Positions 34,375-46,559 of a DNA stretch of 64,000 nucleotides are shown piece after piece. Origin of the DNA: Epiperipatus broadwayi (Eukaryota > Onychophora > Udeonychophora > Euonychophora > Peripatidae). A model generated the notes under the pieces. The model worked only from the letters and a program-made list of their open reading frames with translations. It was not told the DNA's origin and made no database searches. The stretch spans positions 562,001 through 626,000 of the forward strand of contig JAQFVV010012490.1 in NCBI GenBank assembly GCA_028023455.1, in the 5' to 3' direction. How positions within the stretch are numbered: position 1 is the first letter of the stretch; every line of letters starts with the position of its first letter. The position numbers and the translations under genes were made by a program.

Positions 34375-35194
34375 CTAATAACGGATGTGAACAATAATTG
34401 CAAACAAAGAAAAAAAAAGGCACAAGCTTTTATGCTTAAATTTTAAGTGAAACAAAAATAAATTATTAAAAAATTAATGAGAAAACAAAAATCCTCAATT
34501 TTATATATATATTTAAATTAAGAAATATGATTAAATGTCAAAATTTTCAAATACCTGCATTAAAAAAAAAAGACACTAAAAAAAAACACTTTTAATTAAA
34601 TATGGCTTGCATGCACAAAAAGAACTATTTTTTTAAAAATAGTTTAAAATAAATAATATTTAAATAATAAATAAAATACACACAGTATAGTAAAATTCAA
34701 GCATAATAAAGTATAAGTATTATATTGTCCAATATTTGTCATTTCAAAAAATGGTGGGTGGGGGTGCCCTGAAATAAGAGCTGAAAAAAAAAAGCTTTCT
34801 GCTTCATTACATGTAGAGATTCCAAAATCATATTCCATGCTATATAAACGCATTTAATTTTATTTTTTAAACACCATTTAATTACATTAAATTTATTTGA
34901 AACATGGCATAACACTGAAGACAACAACAAAAAAAGAATAATTTATTCAAGTGATATTCTCAACAGTATTGTGAACAATAAAAAGTAACAAAAAAAACAA
35001 ACAATTATTTTAAAAATAAAATTGAAAATTATAATTAATATGATCACATTTTCATGATTATTATTATTTTTAGTATCATTTAAATGTAATATAAGTCAAT
35101 TGAACTAAACTGCTTATTACAGAACTAAGTAGAAATTTGTAAAACATTTGCAGTCAACATAAATTGCACTGCTCTGCCAATTGTTCATATCTAT
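34375..35194. other. AT-rich DNA, probable intron or intergenic
   Basis: Lies upstream of the exon on its strand, so it may be intronic. Only A/T-rich low-complexity sequence is visible; the frames at 34644-34930 have no domain. Confidence 0.5.
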
Positions 35195-35198
35195 TTAC

Positions 35199-36721
35199 TG
35201 TACCGGGTTCGATCCGTTGCCGCTCACAATTCTATGTAAACTGGTTTCGCTGGTTTCAACCTTAATTATAATAAATTTATAATCTCATATTATAAATATT
35301 ACATGAACGAACCGGTCCCTTAGGCAGAGAAGAACATACTCGGAGAGTATGTATGTCCAAACGATAGCTATAAAATATATAACTAGCGTTACATTTCCAG
35401 GATATAACTTCTTGACTGTTGAATTCAACACCACGTTCAAAGCACTTTTTTGTTTTGTATAAACACGGGTGCCAGTTACTTATCCAGAGGATAAATAACG
35501 TACTTTAAACAATGGCCACTCATTCAATGCCCAAGATACACCCATGACTAGCTCAGCTACTTGTAATCAATAACAAATTATAGTTTCAATTAGTGGTGAA
35601 AGAATTGACCAACAAAATAAAGCTTTAATTTTAAAGACAATTTATTTTAATTAACATTTATTAAACTAATTTTAAATATTTTATAAATCTTATTTTCTAA
35701 TATAACACATGCCCATTTTTTAAATTAACACACTATAATACCTTATGAGAAAGCATTAAATAATATTTGAAATTTAAAATACAATGAAATCAATATATAC
35801 TAACGCATGAATACACACAACATTTTAAACACACATATTAATAGTTCATCTATGTATGCTATAGAATTCTTAAAACTTGACTCTTGAGGCTTTACGAATG
35901 TGATGGCTACTTTAGAAATAAGAAAAATATCATTACCTAGGATTTTGAACGTGGATACTTCTTGCTGTTTGCAGCATCTAATGAAATATTTCTAACCGGT
36001 TAGATTTGAAAGTTTTCTTGTGGAGATTTGATGCTTATTATTCCGAGGCATTTCCTTTAAGACAATTAGATATTGAGCGGCTTCAGGTTGTTATGCAGGC
36101 ATCACTTTTATCGGGTAGGTTGGCTGTTTTCATCAGACTTCAGGCTGGAGAAAGTCGTATGTTTTTCGAGGTTTTAACACTGCATTCTTGATTCTGGATA
36201 TATAAGCTGACTGATATAACTCACTGATAGATTGTACTGAACTGTTATCTCAGACGCAACTCAAACTCAACTAACTGTCCGATAAAAAATTGACTATTTA
36301 TACATACGACGTGGTCATTTTGATATCCTCCAGCTATATCTGTTGTTGAAATTCCTTTGATAATCTTTTAATTATATGTTTTTGGAGATCGGTTAATTAG
36401 TAGCCATAGCCATCGCTGAGTATTTTTTAATTTTTTAACTTTCATTTATTTTTCAATATTTACAGTCGCACACACATATATAATTTAAGACCCACTCACT
36501 ATTCAGTTTTAAGATGCCTTTTTTTTCTTTCTTTAACTTAAATAAAAGAGATTTATGTTTTTTAAACTTTTAACTTATATTTCAATTAATAATAATAAGA
36601 AAAAACTCTACTTCTTTTATAAAACCTTTAAACTTTTAATCTTACTTTTTCTTTGACGAAGGATTTTTATTTTAATAATTTTTTAAACAAAATTATTATG
36701 TGCCAACACAATGTTGGTACA
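35199..36721 (-). mobile_element. Solo LTR, 1.52 kb, related to the 37496-43092 element
   Basis: Starts tgtaccgggttcg and ends aacacaatgttggtaca, flanked by ttac at 35195-35198 and 36722-36725. Shares the block cttaggcagagaagaac, ggagagtatgtatg and the aaagcactttttt phrase with the LTRs at 37496 and 41436 but is diverged elsewhere, so it is an older or different subfamily member. Orientation is taken from that homology. No internal region. Confidence 0.8.
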
Positions 36722-36725
36722 TTAC

Positions 36726-37491
36726 TAATTGAAAAATCACACTTTAAAACTATCACCAGTAAGATGGCAAGTATTTCACCATTGGCAAAAGCATTTGAGC
36801 CTAAGTTAAATAAAATATAACTGAAATAATTTCAATTTTTTAAACTCTCCCATAGTTAATCACAGTCTTAGATTATGGGATAAATAAATCTGAATTTAGA
36901 TATATCTTTAAATTGGTCTATAATATAAAATCCTCCACCCCAGACTTTTAAAGAGCATACAGATTTTATATCAATGCTATTTAGTGTTCTTCAGAGCATA
37001 AATATATTAATTAATTTTTTGGATGTACAATTTCATAAAAAAAAAAAAATTGACGAAGATATTTCATGAATATTCAGGGTGACTTGCATGGATACAGTAG
37101 AGAAAGAGTATGTTTAAACATGGTTTGAAAGAAAGATCAAAAAAATTAATTATTTAGTCATAATTATTAGTTTGGTTAAATTTAAATATTTTGAAACACA
37201 AATATTACATTTACACACATGGATATTTTAAATTATGTATGCATGTTTGAATGTGTGTATGAAAGTTCAAAATAATTACAAACATTAAAAAAATATGTTT
37301 TTTAAATATTTTTTCTTAATAAGCAAGTCATAAATCTAATCTTTAAAAATTATATTAAATAATATTCATTTCATTATTAAATTTGTTTGAATTAAAGATA
37401 TTTTTCAAACAAGAATAACTAATTAGATTTAATGACTGGAATCTGGAAGTGAAAAACCCAACTTTGTTTTGATTTTCCATATAAGACTAAT
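36726..37491. other. AT-rich spacer, no gene seen
   Basis: Unique AT-rich sequence between the solo LTR and the complete LTR element. Confidence 0.6.
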
Positions 37492-37495
37492 ATAT

Positions 37496-39132
37496 TGAAC
37501 CGTGTTCGAATATGTGGATTCAAATCACCGGTCTCTTAGGCAGAGAAGAACATACTCGGAGAGTATGTATGCCCAAACGATAGCTATAAAGTATATAACT
37601 AGCGTTACATTTCCAGGACATAGCTTCTTCTCGGCTGTTGAGTTCAACACCAAGTTCAAAGCACTTTTTTTGTTTGTGTATAAACACGGGCGCCAGCTGC
37701 TTATTCTAAAAGAATACTAAAAGAATAGACAACACACTTTGAATAGTGGCCACTAACTCAACGCCTAAATCCACGATTAGCTCAGTTGTTTGTAATCACT
37801 AATAGATTATACTTAATTAGTGGTTAAAAGACTTGATAAAAAGAATTGATAAAAGAATTTGGTAAAAAGAATTGATAACAAGAATTGACCGACAAATAAA
37901 GTTTAATTTTAAAGATAATTTATTAACTAACATTTATTTACTAAATTTAAACATTCTAATAAAACACACGCATATTTTAAATTAACATTTCTAAATAGTT
38001 TAAATATTCCTATAGATTTAATAACAGAACACTCTAATTTAACTAATAAATATTGATATAATGATCACGCACATATTAACTCATGCACACACACAATAAT
38101 GATAATAAAGGACTACATAGCATTTGAAATTTAATCACACACATCAATAGTTCATTTATGTATGATATCGAGTTCATATAATTAGACTCTTGGAGGATTC
38201 GCACGAATTAATGAAATGCAATGGCTATTACAGTATAGAACGAAATAAACAAATGTTTTTACCTAGGCTTTTTTGAATGTTGATGTAGAATTTTGTTCTT
38301 TGGAGGCTGCTTTCGGTGAGGATATTTCCATTATAAATGCTTACCAGCCGGCTGGGACGTTTCCTTGCTGAGTTTCCTGATTTTCACGATTATTGCTATC
38401 GGAGACAAATAGATACTGACGGAGATTTTCTAAGATGTTAAACTGACATTATTTCACGGGCAGATCTGCTGTTTTCTCGGACATCTGGGCTGGAGGTGAA
38501 TGTGCATTCCAAAATATTCTCAGCACTGCATTTTGTTTCTTAACTGACTTAATTAATTTCCGAACTGCACTCTCTCAATAACTTTGTGAACTGATTGTCT
38601 CAACTCAATTAATTTGTGGATCTGCAACGTGTTGTCAAAATATTTCCAGTGATAATCATTTGATAAACGTGTTGTTTTATTTTATTAATAGCCATTGACG
38701 TGTTTTTAATGATAATCTTTTATTTCGCATACATTTTTATTTACAAATCACACATATATACGCACATATATTTTTAATACAATTTACTATTTAGTTTTAA
38801 CATTATTTTTTCTTTAATTAAAATTGAATGAAAAGAGATTTGTATGTTTTAAGTTTTTTAAATTATATTTTTACGAATACTAATAAAACTATTTATTTCT
38901 TTTTGTAAACCTTTAGTTTCATTTCTCAAACCAAGACTCCCCCCTTTTGATTAATTAATTGTAGCTTTTTATTTCAAAACTAATGCTAGAAAACTATTTG
39001 ATTTTTATCCTTTTCTAAAACAAACTGTAATAAACTCTTCAACGTTTAATTTTATGTTTTTCTTTTATGAACGATTATTTTAATAATATAATTTTAGATA
39101 AAATTATATGTGCCTATATCAATATAGGTACA
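37496..39132 (-). repeat. 3' LTR (minus orientation)
   Basis: 1637 bp, starts tgaaccgtgttcg and ends atataggtaca. Contains a short internal array of gaattgataaaa-like units near 37825-37885. Lacks the ~33-bp segment present in the other LTR. The plus frame at 37502-37720 recurs in the other LTR at 41442-41660 only because the LTRs are copies; it is not a gene. Confidence 0.85.
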
Positions 39133-39137
39133 TTACA

Positions 39138-39151
39138 CCGCCCTTCCTTTT
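39138..39151 (-). other. Polypurine tract
   Basis: Minus strand aaaaggaagggcgg, six bases upstream of the 3' LTR: the expected primer site for plus-strand DNA synthesis. Confidence 0.75.
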
Positions 39152-39390
39152 GAGAGTAAAATGCGTCATTTTTGACCATTTTATCTCTGACAACATTAAA
39201 TCTTAATTTATTATTCTTTCTAAGTTTGCTTTTTGGTATCTTTTCCTTTCCATGCTAAGGGCGATCTCCAATTATGCTTTTCTTCTTTCTATGCTGGTAA
39301 CATTGCTTACAATGTTCGTCCTGGATAATGACCACGGGGACAAACTAATTTTGTGGCACAGGGATCTTTTATAGACGAAGCTTCGGCTGC

Positions 39391-39590
39391 CGATTCTCTT
39401 GATCGAACTTTGACTAAGAAAAGGTGGCTGCAAATGGCAGGAATTTCAACTGTCCATTTCCGACTTACGCCCTGGAAAACGATTGCCAATTCTCTTGATC
39501 GGACTTTGACTAAGCAGCTGCAATGGCAGGAATTTTCAACTGTCCATTTCCGACTTACGCTTTGGAAAACGAGGTACGAGATATGGGGAT
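39391..39590 (-). repeat. ~97-bp tandem direct repeat in the 3' untranslated interior
   Basis: gattctcttgatcgaacttt (39393) recurs as attctcttgatcggacttt (39489), and the following tggcaggaattt...catttccgacttacgc also recurs. Two copies, with a few indels. Direct repeats near the polypurine tract are known in retroelements as RNA-handling elements; a role here is inference. Confidence 0.8.
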
Positions 39591-40343
39591 TCTCCCCTGA
39601 AAAGTGACGACTTACTCTGGTTGTTGCCAGTGCGGTTTTTTAAAAGAGGAATGATCCCGGCCAATCCGTTGCGGGTACTAGAATTTATCCAGTCGACAGC
39701 TTTAAACTTAACCTTAACTAAAACACTTCTATACTACCCTCATTCCCGTTAGATTCAAACCCTTATACACTCCTAATATAACTTAGACTGACTTTATATT
39801 ATTTTTAAATTCATTACGAACATTATTTAAATATTTAGTTTTACGATACTTATTTTAAACCCATACGAACATTATCCATATTTATTTATTTACACTAATC
39901 TTATATTATCTTTAAACTATCACGGACATCAATTTACATATTTATTTATATTACAATATTACTTTTAACTCATTACTTTAACTTATATATTAACGTGCGT
40001 GTACTCAGAAAAAAAAACTATTTTGCTTTATTATGATTCATTTATTTAATTCTACAAACATTATTTCTAAATCCTTAATTTGACCCATTTATTTAACTTG
40101 ATTTTTATTTATTTGAACTGTTTATTTACGAACATTTCCTTAATTAATATGTGCGTGGAGAAAAAAAAATCTTTTATTTTGCGAAGCCTCCGTTATTATT
40201 ATTTGACAAAACAATCCATCATTTTAAATAGCGAAATTCTAATTCAGGCTTTTCACCTACGGCAAAATAATTATATTAGACTCATAGTCCATTTCCGGTC
40301 CTTTTTGTTTATTTTCTTTACTATTCCGCCCGATTACTAACTT

Positions 40344-41093
40344 TTAAACTATGTCAGGTGGTTCCTTCTTTCTTTCTACTAATTTTATAATATAAATCAT
40401 ACTCCATATTCTCACTTCTATTTCTTGATTAAAATCTATTTTATCTCTTTCTCTTTCCGTTCTATATTCTGCCTTGTAAATTAGAAAACTTTTAAGCTTT
40501 ACAGACCTCCGTATTTTTCCTAATCGTGAATATTTTTTCCTACGCTTCCTCTTTGTTTTAAATCTACGTCTACAGCGAATGCGAACGTTTACTTTAACCT
40601 TTTTAAATTTTTGTAAAAACTTTTCTACACTATCTACTATCTTGAACTTATGTTTTTCTTCTATTTCTTGATCTACATTTGTGTCTACCTTATTTATCAC
40701 AACGCTATCTGATTCTAATTCAATTTCTACCTCTTTCGTGACCTCCACTTCCTGACGTTCTTTAATTAAATCTAACCCTATAACTTCTTGGTTCTTCTCT
40801 ACCTTTACCGTTATCTCACATCTTATTTCTCTTACTTCCGCTCTGAGTTCTTTAATTTCTGTTTTAACCTGACTAATTTCTTCCTTCAATTCTGCTTTGA
40901 GTTCTAACTGACTTTGCTCAAATTTCTGACACAATTCTTGTTGACTTTGTTTAAATTCTTGACGCATTTCTTCCATCATATTCATCATCATTCGCGTCTC
41001 AGATACTTCTTCTTTCTCCTTTTCTACTAACTGGGGATTTTTTAAATATATTGGGCTTTCTTTCGGATCCATTTTCAAAAATTTCAATTTCAA
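40344..41093 (-). CDS. Gag-like coiled-coil/basic protein of the LTR element
   Basis: Intact 249-residue frame on the minus strand, the only uninterrupted ORF above 200 residues in the window. The better start is probably Met8 (MDPKESPIYL). Residues ~25-105 form a heptad-rich, highly charged coiled coil (MMEEMRQEFKQSQQELCQKF and onward, LKEEISQVKTEIKELRAEV); residues ~105-160 are acidic; residues ~165-205 are strongly basic (RRRFKTKRKRRKK), fit for binding nucleic acid. No CCHC knuckle, protease or polymerase signature. Length is short for a Gag. It lies just downstream of the 5' LTR in the element's orientation, supporting a structural role in packaging element RNA in the cytoplasm. Composition is less AT-biased than the flanks. 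Its identity as Gag is inferred from position and architecture. Confidence 0.75.
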   Translation of the reverse strand: MKLKFLKMDPKESPIYLKNPQLVEKEKEEVSETRMMMNMMEEMRQEFKQSQQELCQKFEQSQLELKAELKEEISQVKTEIKELRAEVREIRCEITVKVEKNQEVIGLDLIKERQEVEVTKEVEIELESDSVVINKVDTNVDQEIEEKHKFKIVDSVEKFLQKFKKVKVNVRIRCRRRFKTKRKRRKKYSRLGKIRRSVKLKSFLIYKAEYRTERERDKIDFNQEIEVRIWSMIYIIKLVERKKEPPDIV

Positions 41094-41417
41094 AGTACTA
41101 GCGCTTATGTTAAACTAAATTTAAATACGACTTATTTATTTATTTTTTCTTACTAAGACGGAAACTCACGTTAACTCCAGCCTTTTAGTCCTTTTCTCTA
41201 CCCGATCTAATGCTTTAACTCCGCCCAAATATCAGCTGTCTCTGATTTGATAGCATAAATGTCAAAATCTCTTTTCATTTCGGAAAAAAAAAAGTTTTCG
41301 GTCAATTCTTTTTTTTAAAATTAAAGCACTTTTACATACGTAATTTAACTTTTAGATTTTTATTTTCAACAAGAACAAAGTATTTAATTAACTGTCATTT
41401 ATGACAAGTTCGTCCCA

Positions 41418-41435
41418 CGTTGGGTAAAGCCATTA
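41418..41435 (-). other. Putative primer-binding site
   Basis: Minus strand taatggctttacccaacg, immediately after the 5' LTR. I cannot match it to a specific tRNA 3' end by eye. Confidence 0.4.
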
Positions 41436-43092
41436 TGAACCGTGTTCGAATATGTGGATTCGAATCACTGGTCTCTTAGGCAGAGAAGAACATACTCGGA
41501 GAGTATGTATGCCCAAACGATAGCTATAATGTATATAACTAGCGTTACATTTCCAGGATATAGCTTCTTCTCGGCTGTTGAGTTCAACACCAAGTTCAAA
41601 GCACTTTTTTTGTTTGTGTATAAACACGGGCGCCAGCTGCTTATTCTAAAAAAATACTAAAAAAATAGACAACGCACTTTGAATAGTGGCCACTAACTCA
41701 ACGCCTAAATCCATGACTAGCTCAGTTGTTTGTAATCACTAATAGATTATACTTAATTAGTGGTTAAAAGAATTGATAAAAGAATTTGGTAAAAAGAATT
41801 GATAAAAAGAATTGACCGACAAATAAAGTTTAATTTTAAAGATAATTTATTAACTAACATTTATTTACTAAATTTAAACATTCTAATAAAACACACGCAT
41901 ATTTTACATTAACATTTCTAAATAGTTTAAATATTCCTATAGATTTAATAACAGAACACTAATTTAACTAATAAACATTGATATAATGATCACGCACATA
42001 TTAACTCATGCACACACATAATAATGATAATAAAGGACTATATAGCATTTGAAATTTAATCACACACATCAATAGTTCATTTATGTATGATATCGAGTTC
42101 ATATAATTAGACTCTTGGAGGATTCGCACGAATTAATGAAATGCAATGGCTATTACAGTATAGAACGAAATAAGCAAATGTTTTTACCTAGGCTTTTTTG
42201 AATGTTGACGTAGAATTTTGTTCTTTGGAGGCTGCTTTCGGTGAGGATATTTCCATTATAAATGCTTACCAGCCGGCTGGGACGTTTCCTTGCTGAGTTT
42301 CCTGATTTTCACGATTATTGCTATCGGAGACAAATAGATACTGACGGAGATTTTCTAAGATGTTAAGCTGACATTATTTCACGGGCAGATCTGCTGTTTT
42401 CTCGGACATCTGGGCTGGAGGTGAACGTGCGTTCCAAAATATTCTCAGCACTGCATTTTGTTTCTTAACTGACTCAATTAATTTCCGAACTGCACTCTCT
42501 CAATAACTTTGTGAACTGATTGTCTCAACTCAATTAATTTGTGGAACGAATCACTGTCCGATAAAAAAGTATATTTATATCTGCAACGTGTTGTCGAAAT
42601 ATTTCCGGTGATAATCATTTGATAAACGTGTTGTTTTATTTTATTAATAGCCATTGCCGTGTTTTTAATGATAATCTTTTATTTCGCATACATTTTATTT
42701 ATTTACAAATCACACATATATACGCACATATATTTTTAATACAATTTACTATTTAGTTTTAACATTATTTTTTCTTTAATTAAAATTGAATGAAAAGAGG
42801 TTTGTATGTTTTAACTTTTTTAAATTATATTTTTACGAATACTAATAAAACTATTTATTTCTTTTTGTAAACCTTTAGTTTCATTTCTCAAACCAAGACT
42901 CCCCTCTTTTGATTAATTAATTGTAGCTTTTTATTTCAAAACTAACGCTAGAAAACTATTTGATTTTTATCCTTTTCTAAAACAAACTGTAATAAACTCT
43001 TCAACGTTTAATTTTGTTTTTCTTTTATGAACGATTATTTTAATAATATAATTTTAGATAAAATTATATGTGCCTATATCAATATAGGTACA
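41436..43092 (-). repeat. 5' LTR (minus orientation)
   Basis: 1657 bp, near-identical to 37496-39132. Retains the segment aacgaatcactgtccgat... (42545-42580) missing from the partner. In the minus orientation it should contain the promoter; I could not pick a definite TATA box in such AT-rich DNA. Confidence 0.85.
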
Positions 43093-43096
43093 ATAT

Positions 43097-43836
43097 ATAT
43101 ATATATTTAACATTGAAAATTTTGGTATGCAATATCTTGAGGAAATGTAATATGGAAAATAATTATATGCAAAAATATATATGAGATATGCTTAAAATCT
43201 GAATGAAGTTCACAATTTTTGCCTAGTGCACTTTCGACTAAGTTATATTAGTTGTAGTCATGGCATCTGACAGAGGGGAGAATTAGCCAGATGGTTTTGT
43301 CTCTTAACTACTGTATGAACTGTATATATAAAAAATCTTGTTTAGTTTGACTAAGTGACAAGTTGAGATTTAGGTAAATAAAGTTATTTTTCCATATTTC
43401 TTGGAGAAATGGATAGAAGACTGACTCAGTATTGTGGTTAATGTCTCTGTAAAATGCTGAGTTGGAAAAACCCAAATTGTAACTGACATATTAGACAACT
43501 AAAACAGAAGTCATGCATGACTAATAAAACCTCTTGGATCTCTTTCTTTGTTTCCAAAATATTTTAAATTTTACATTAGATGGTGGGGCACACAAAAAAA
43601 CACTCTCTGCAAGATAAGATATTTAAAGGTCACTAAAAAAATCTATGTATAATTAGAAGCTATATGTAGATTCTTATAAAAGATCAGTTTAAAAGAGGAA
43701 TACTTTTGAGCCTTTTATTTTAACATAGACTTCTACTTTATCTTTAGTTTTAAAAAAAAAAGGTCATTTAAATATTTAATTATATCTCAAGAGTGTAATT
43801 TTCCTAACTTTTCTCTTTATTTATTTTACTTCATAA
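43097..43836. other. AT-rich spacer between two LTR elements
   Basis: No frame, RNA gene or repeat seen. Confidence 0.6.
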
Positions 43837-43841
43837 TAATC

Positions 43842-44574
43842 TGCTGTATACTGCTACAGTCATGATAAAGATGGATTGACAAGCAGATATAAATATAATA
43901 CAAGAAATTTGAGTAACTAACCATGATGTTTATTTGCCAACCAGTTAAAAATAATAAAATAATATTTAACTATGTTTACACATGATACTGAATAAAGCTT
44001 ACATAAAATAAAAGTAATATTAAATGTTACAAATATTCAGCCCTGGAGGCACACTATAAGATCAGAGTGGTCTGTAAAAGTCCCTAGGACCACTTTTGAA
44101 ACTTCAATAGTGAAGTTCATTGATTACATTTTACTCCCTCTTAAAAACTAGAGCCCTGTAGTTCCTTGGTTACAACATGAACAGCTCCATCAATGCAAAT
44201 GTGTGCATGAACCCCCAATTCTTCTTATAGTTTGATTTTATTTTGTTCTAGATCATTCCAAGGTAGCAATGCTATAGTCACAGAATGATCAATCTAGTTG
44301 CTATTAAGGCTATTCTCTTTCTGGAACAGGAACCAATATTCAATTACATCAACTTAATTACTCTCTAATTTGATCTACTTCTTTAATCACTTATTATTTA
44401 CTATTAACGGAAATCTTTAAGCATGCTTATCTTATCAGAAAATATTTTTACTTTACTAAAACATGTATAAATATCTTTTGCTTTCATAAATAATTTAGTT
44501 CAATTTATTTATTTTTAACTTAGCACAGTTTACATTATTTTAAATGTCACAATTTACATTATTCTAATCTAGCA
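43842..44574 (-). repeat. 3' LTR of the gypsy element
   Basis: 733 bp; shares aaatttgagtaactaacc, aaaagtccctagg, gttccttggttaca and tttagttcaatttattta with the partner LTR at 47350. Confidence 0.85.
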
Positions 44575-44950
44575 CATTTCTTCAGAAATTAAAGATTCTG
44601 AAATCTCATGTAACCCTGGATAATTAGTTTCCTTAATTCTTTGAGATCTATGCAGATGTAGATTATTTTCCTTCTCATTGGTCTCTTCATTGTGATCTCC
44701 GCTTACTTCTGTTGTTTCAGATTTTTTGACATAGTTTGGAATTTCCAGCACAATTATAATTCTGGCTTGATCAATTTCTTCTATATGATGCCTGACATGA
44801 TTTACATGTTTCCATGTAGTTTTCCATTTTTATCTCGATGATTATTATTTGCCTTGATAGGCATTCTTCGACTACATCCTTCATTCAGTATTTTCTGATG
44901 TCTTTGATCTAGACTTTCCCCCTCATCGCATCGTCATTTCACAGTTTTCA
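44569..44950 (-). pseudogene. Integrase C-terminal region (Pol end)
   Basis: Minus strand: HVNHVRHHIEEIDQARIII (about 44753-44815, with frame changes) is the conserved basic stretch following the GPY/F-type module of gypsy integrases, then the charged tail NEKENNLHLHRSQRIKETN (within the frame 44569-44751) ends with the typical R-S-x-R-I-K near the Pol terminus. The stop lies within the LTR boundary, as often in this class. Confidence 0.7.
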
Positions 44951-45839
44951 TCAAACTGATAATTTTCACCTGGGTAAATTACTAATTAATTTGTATGTAT
45001 TTTCTGCCTAAACATTGTCTAAACTGAAGATTTACAAGCTTCATTGTCTGACAGTAATGTTTCAAGGAAACCATAGAAAGCTAAAATCTTTAATTCTCCA
45101 ATTGTTTCTTCCGTCCACTTTGAGTCTGTGTTGTGAATAAGGCTCCAACATTTTTCAGTAAGAGACCAAGCAATATAATTTTTCAGTACTTGTGAGTTTT
45201 AAATTAAACCAAACTGGCACCCCATATTTTTAATAAATGGACAGTTTTGGGGGCCTATAAACTACCAAAGATATGTTAGTTGTTAAATTAAAACAAAACA
45301 AATCAATTGCTAAATTTAAAAAAAAAAGAAATAAATTCTGATAAATTTCATTAAGAAACTTCATTTCAATTTTTTTTTACTTATAACATGGGAAGCGATG
45401 AGGCACTCGTAACATTAACGTACTTTGGTACAATTCAGCATTTCTTTTTACCAGCAGTTTTCTTTGGTAAATTGTCATAATAAAAAGTTGGGATCTTTGT
45501 GTCACAGAACATGATGCAGTGGACTGTTCCCAAAGGTATAGAATCTTGCCCTCCAGAAAAGTGTTGTTAATGGTTACAATATGATTGCAAGTCACCGATA
45601 TGAATAAAGTGTAAATATTGTATTTTTTCATTTTTCTGTTAATAAATTAATCCAAAAAGAAAATAAACTAAATATTCTAATTAATTTTTCTACAATTTCT
45701 TTTTTCAAAATAATAGTAATAAAAATAAAATATTATTAAGTATAAAGTTTCCTAGCAGGCATTTTTTTTGTAAACATTTTTGGGGAGTACCAACACTTTA
45801 GATTTGTCAAAAATATGGCTGCCATCTTGGTTTACTTGA

Positions 45840-46300
45840 AACCTTACACAAGTATCAATTTTTCTCTGGAATGTTTGTTGTAATAAGGCATTTTCCACAG
45901 GTTTTTATGAATTGTGCTATTTCCACGTTGATTCCGTGTCACCAATATATAATTAGGGATGAATGCGCTAAAGCCTTTCCTATTGTAAGATGACCCTGAT
46001 AACTCAATTGAAGAACCTGCCAAGGACATTGCCTGGCATTAACACCCTATTATCCATTAACATGCATCCCTTATTTATGGACAATCTCTTACAATCTGTA
46101 TAAATTTATGAACTATCTTGGGCCAATGGTTATCACTTGATTAACAATTTATAATCTTGATCAGCTTTCATCAACCCACTATCTTTATGATGTTTGTCAT
46201 TCATTATTCCAATTATCTATATAATTCATGGTTGGATTGTTTTCCTTGACTCTTGACAACGCATCTGTGTGTTTAATGACATTTCTTCTCTTTTTTTAAT
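45840..46300 (-). pseudogene. Integrase zinc-binding N-terminus and end of RNase H
   Basis: Minus strand: DALSRVKENNPTMN-like sequence (about 46225-46270) is the ADALSR motif that closes RNase H in gypsy elements. Then after frame changes QGHLTIGKALAHSS (about 45955-46000) and GINVEIAQFIKTCGKC (about 45883-45930) form the HHCC zinc domain; the first His is replaced by Tyr and one in-frame stop precedes HGIN. The frame 45377-45631 further on would be the integrase core but its catalytic residues are not legible. Confidence 0.75.
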
Positions 46301-46409
46301 TTTTAAATCAAAATCATTTCCTATTGGCACATTCATAATCCAGGTATTTTTTAATCTGACACCTGCTTATTTCTTATGGGGAGAATGGGTGTCACTGTTT
46401 TTTTCTCCT

Positions 46410-46460
46410 CTTGAACCTACATGCTCTTTCTAAATGACCTGTTTTTCCCCAGACTCTACA
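46410..46460 (-). pseudogene. Gag CCHC zinc knuckle (second Cys lost)
   Basis: Minus strand HCRVWGKTGHLERACRFK: C-x2-W-x4-H-x4-C, a nucleocapsid knuckle with the second Cys changed to Trp, followed by basic residues. Confidence 0.75.
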
Positions 46461-46559
46461 ATGCTCTTGTTCCATTTATACTTTCACACTGGCCCTTCTT
46501 CACACAACAATACACTACTTCTTTTGTATTATTCTTAACTGACTGATTTCAACTCTTCA

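Larger units (their letters stand above)
37496..43092 (-). mobile_element. Gag-only LTR retrotransposon with ~1.65-kb LTRs
   Basis: Two near-identical direct repeats, 37496-39132 and 41436-43092, both TG...CA, enclose a 2.3-kb interior; atat flanks both ends (37492-37495, 43093-43096). On the minus strand a purine tract (aaaaggaagggcgg) directly precedes the 3' LTR, and taatggctttacccaacg follows the 5' LTR as the likely primer site. The only sizeable ORF is the Gag-like one at 40344-41093; protease, reverse transcriptase, RNase H and integrase are absent, so mobility would need enzymes in trans. The LTRs differ mainly by a ~33-bp indel (right copy about 42545-42580) and scattered changes, implying a recent insertion. 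Superfamily is not certain; the 4-bp duplication fits Ty3/gypsy. Confidence 0.85.

Noticed and set aside
37502-37720. 72-residue frame repeated at 41442-41660
   Set aside because: Repetition is explained by the two LTR copies; the frame shows no domain and is not maintained in the related solo LTR.
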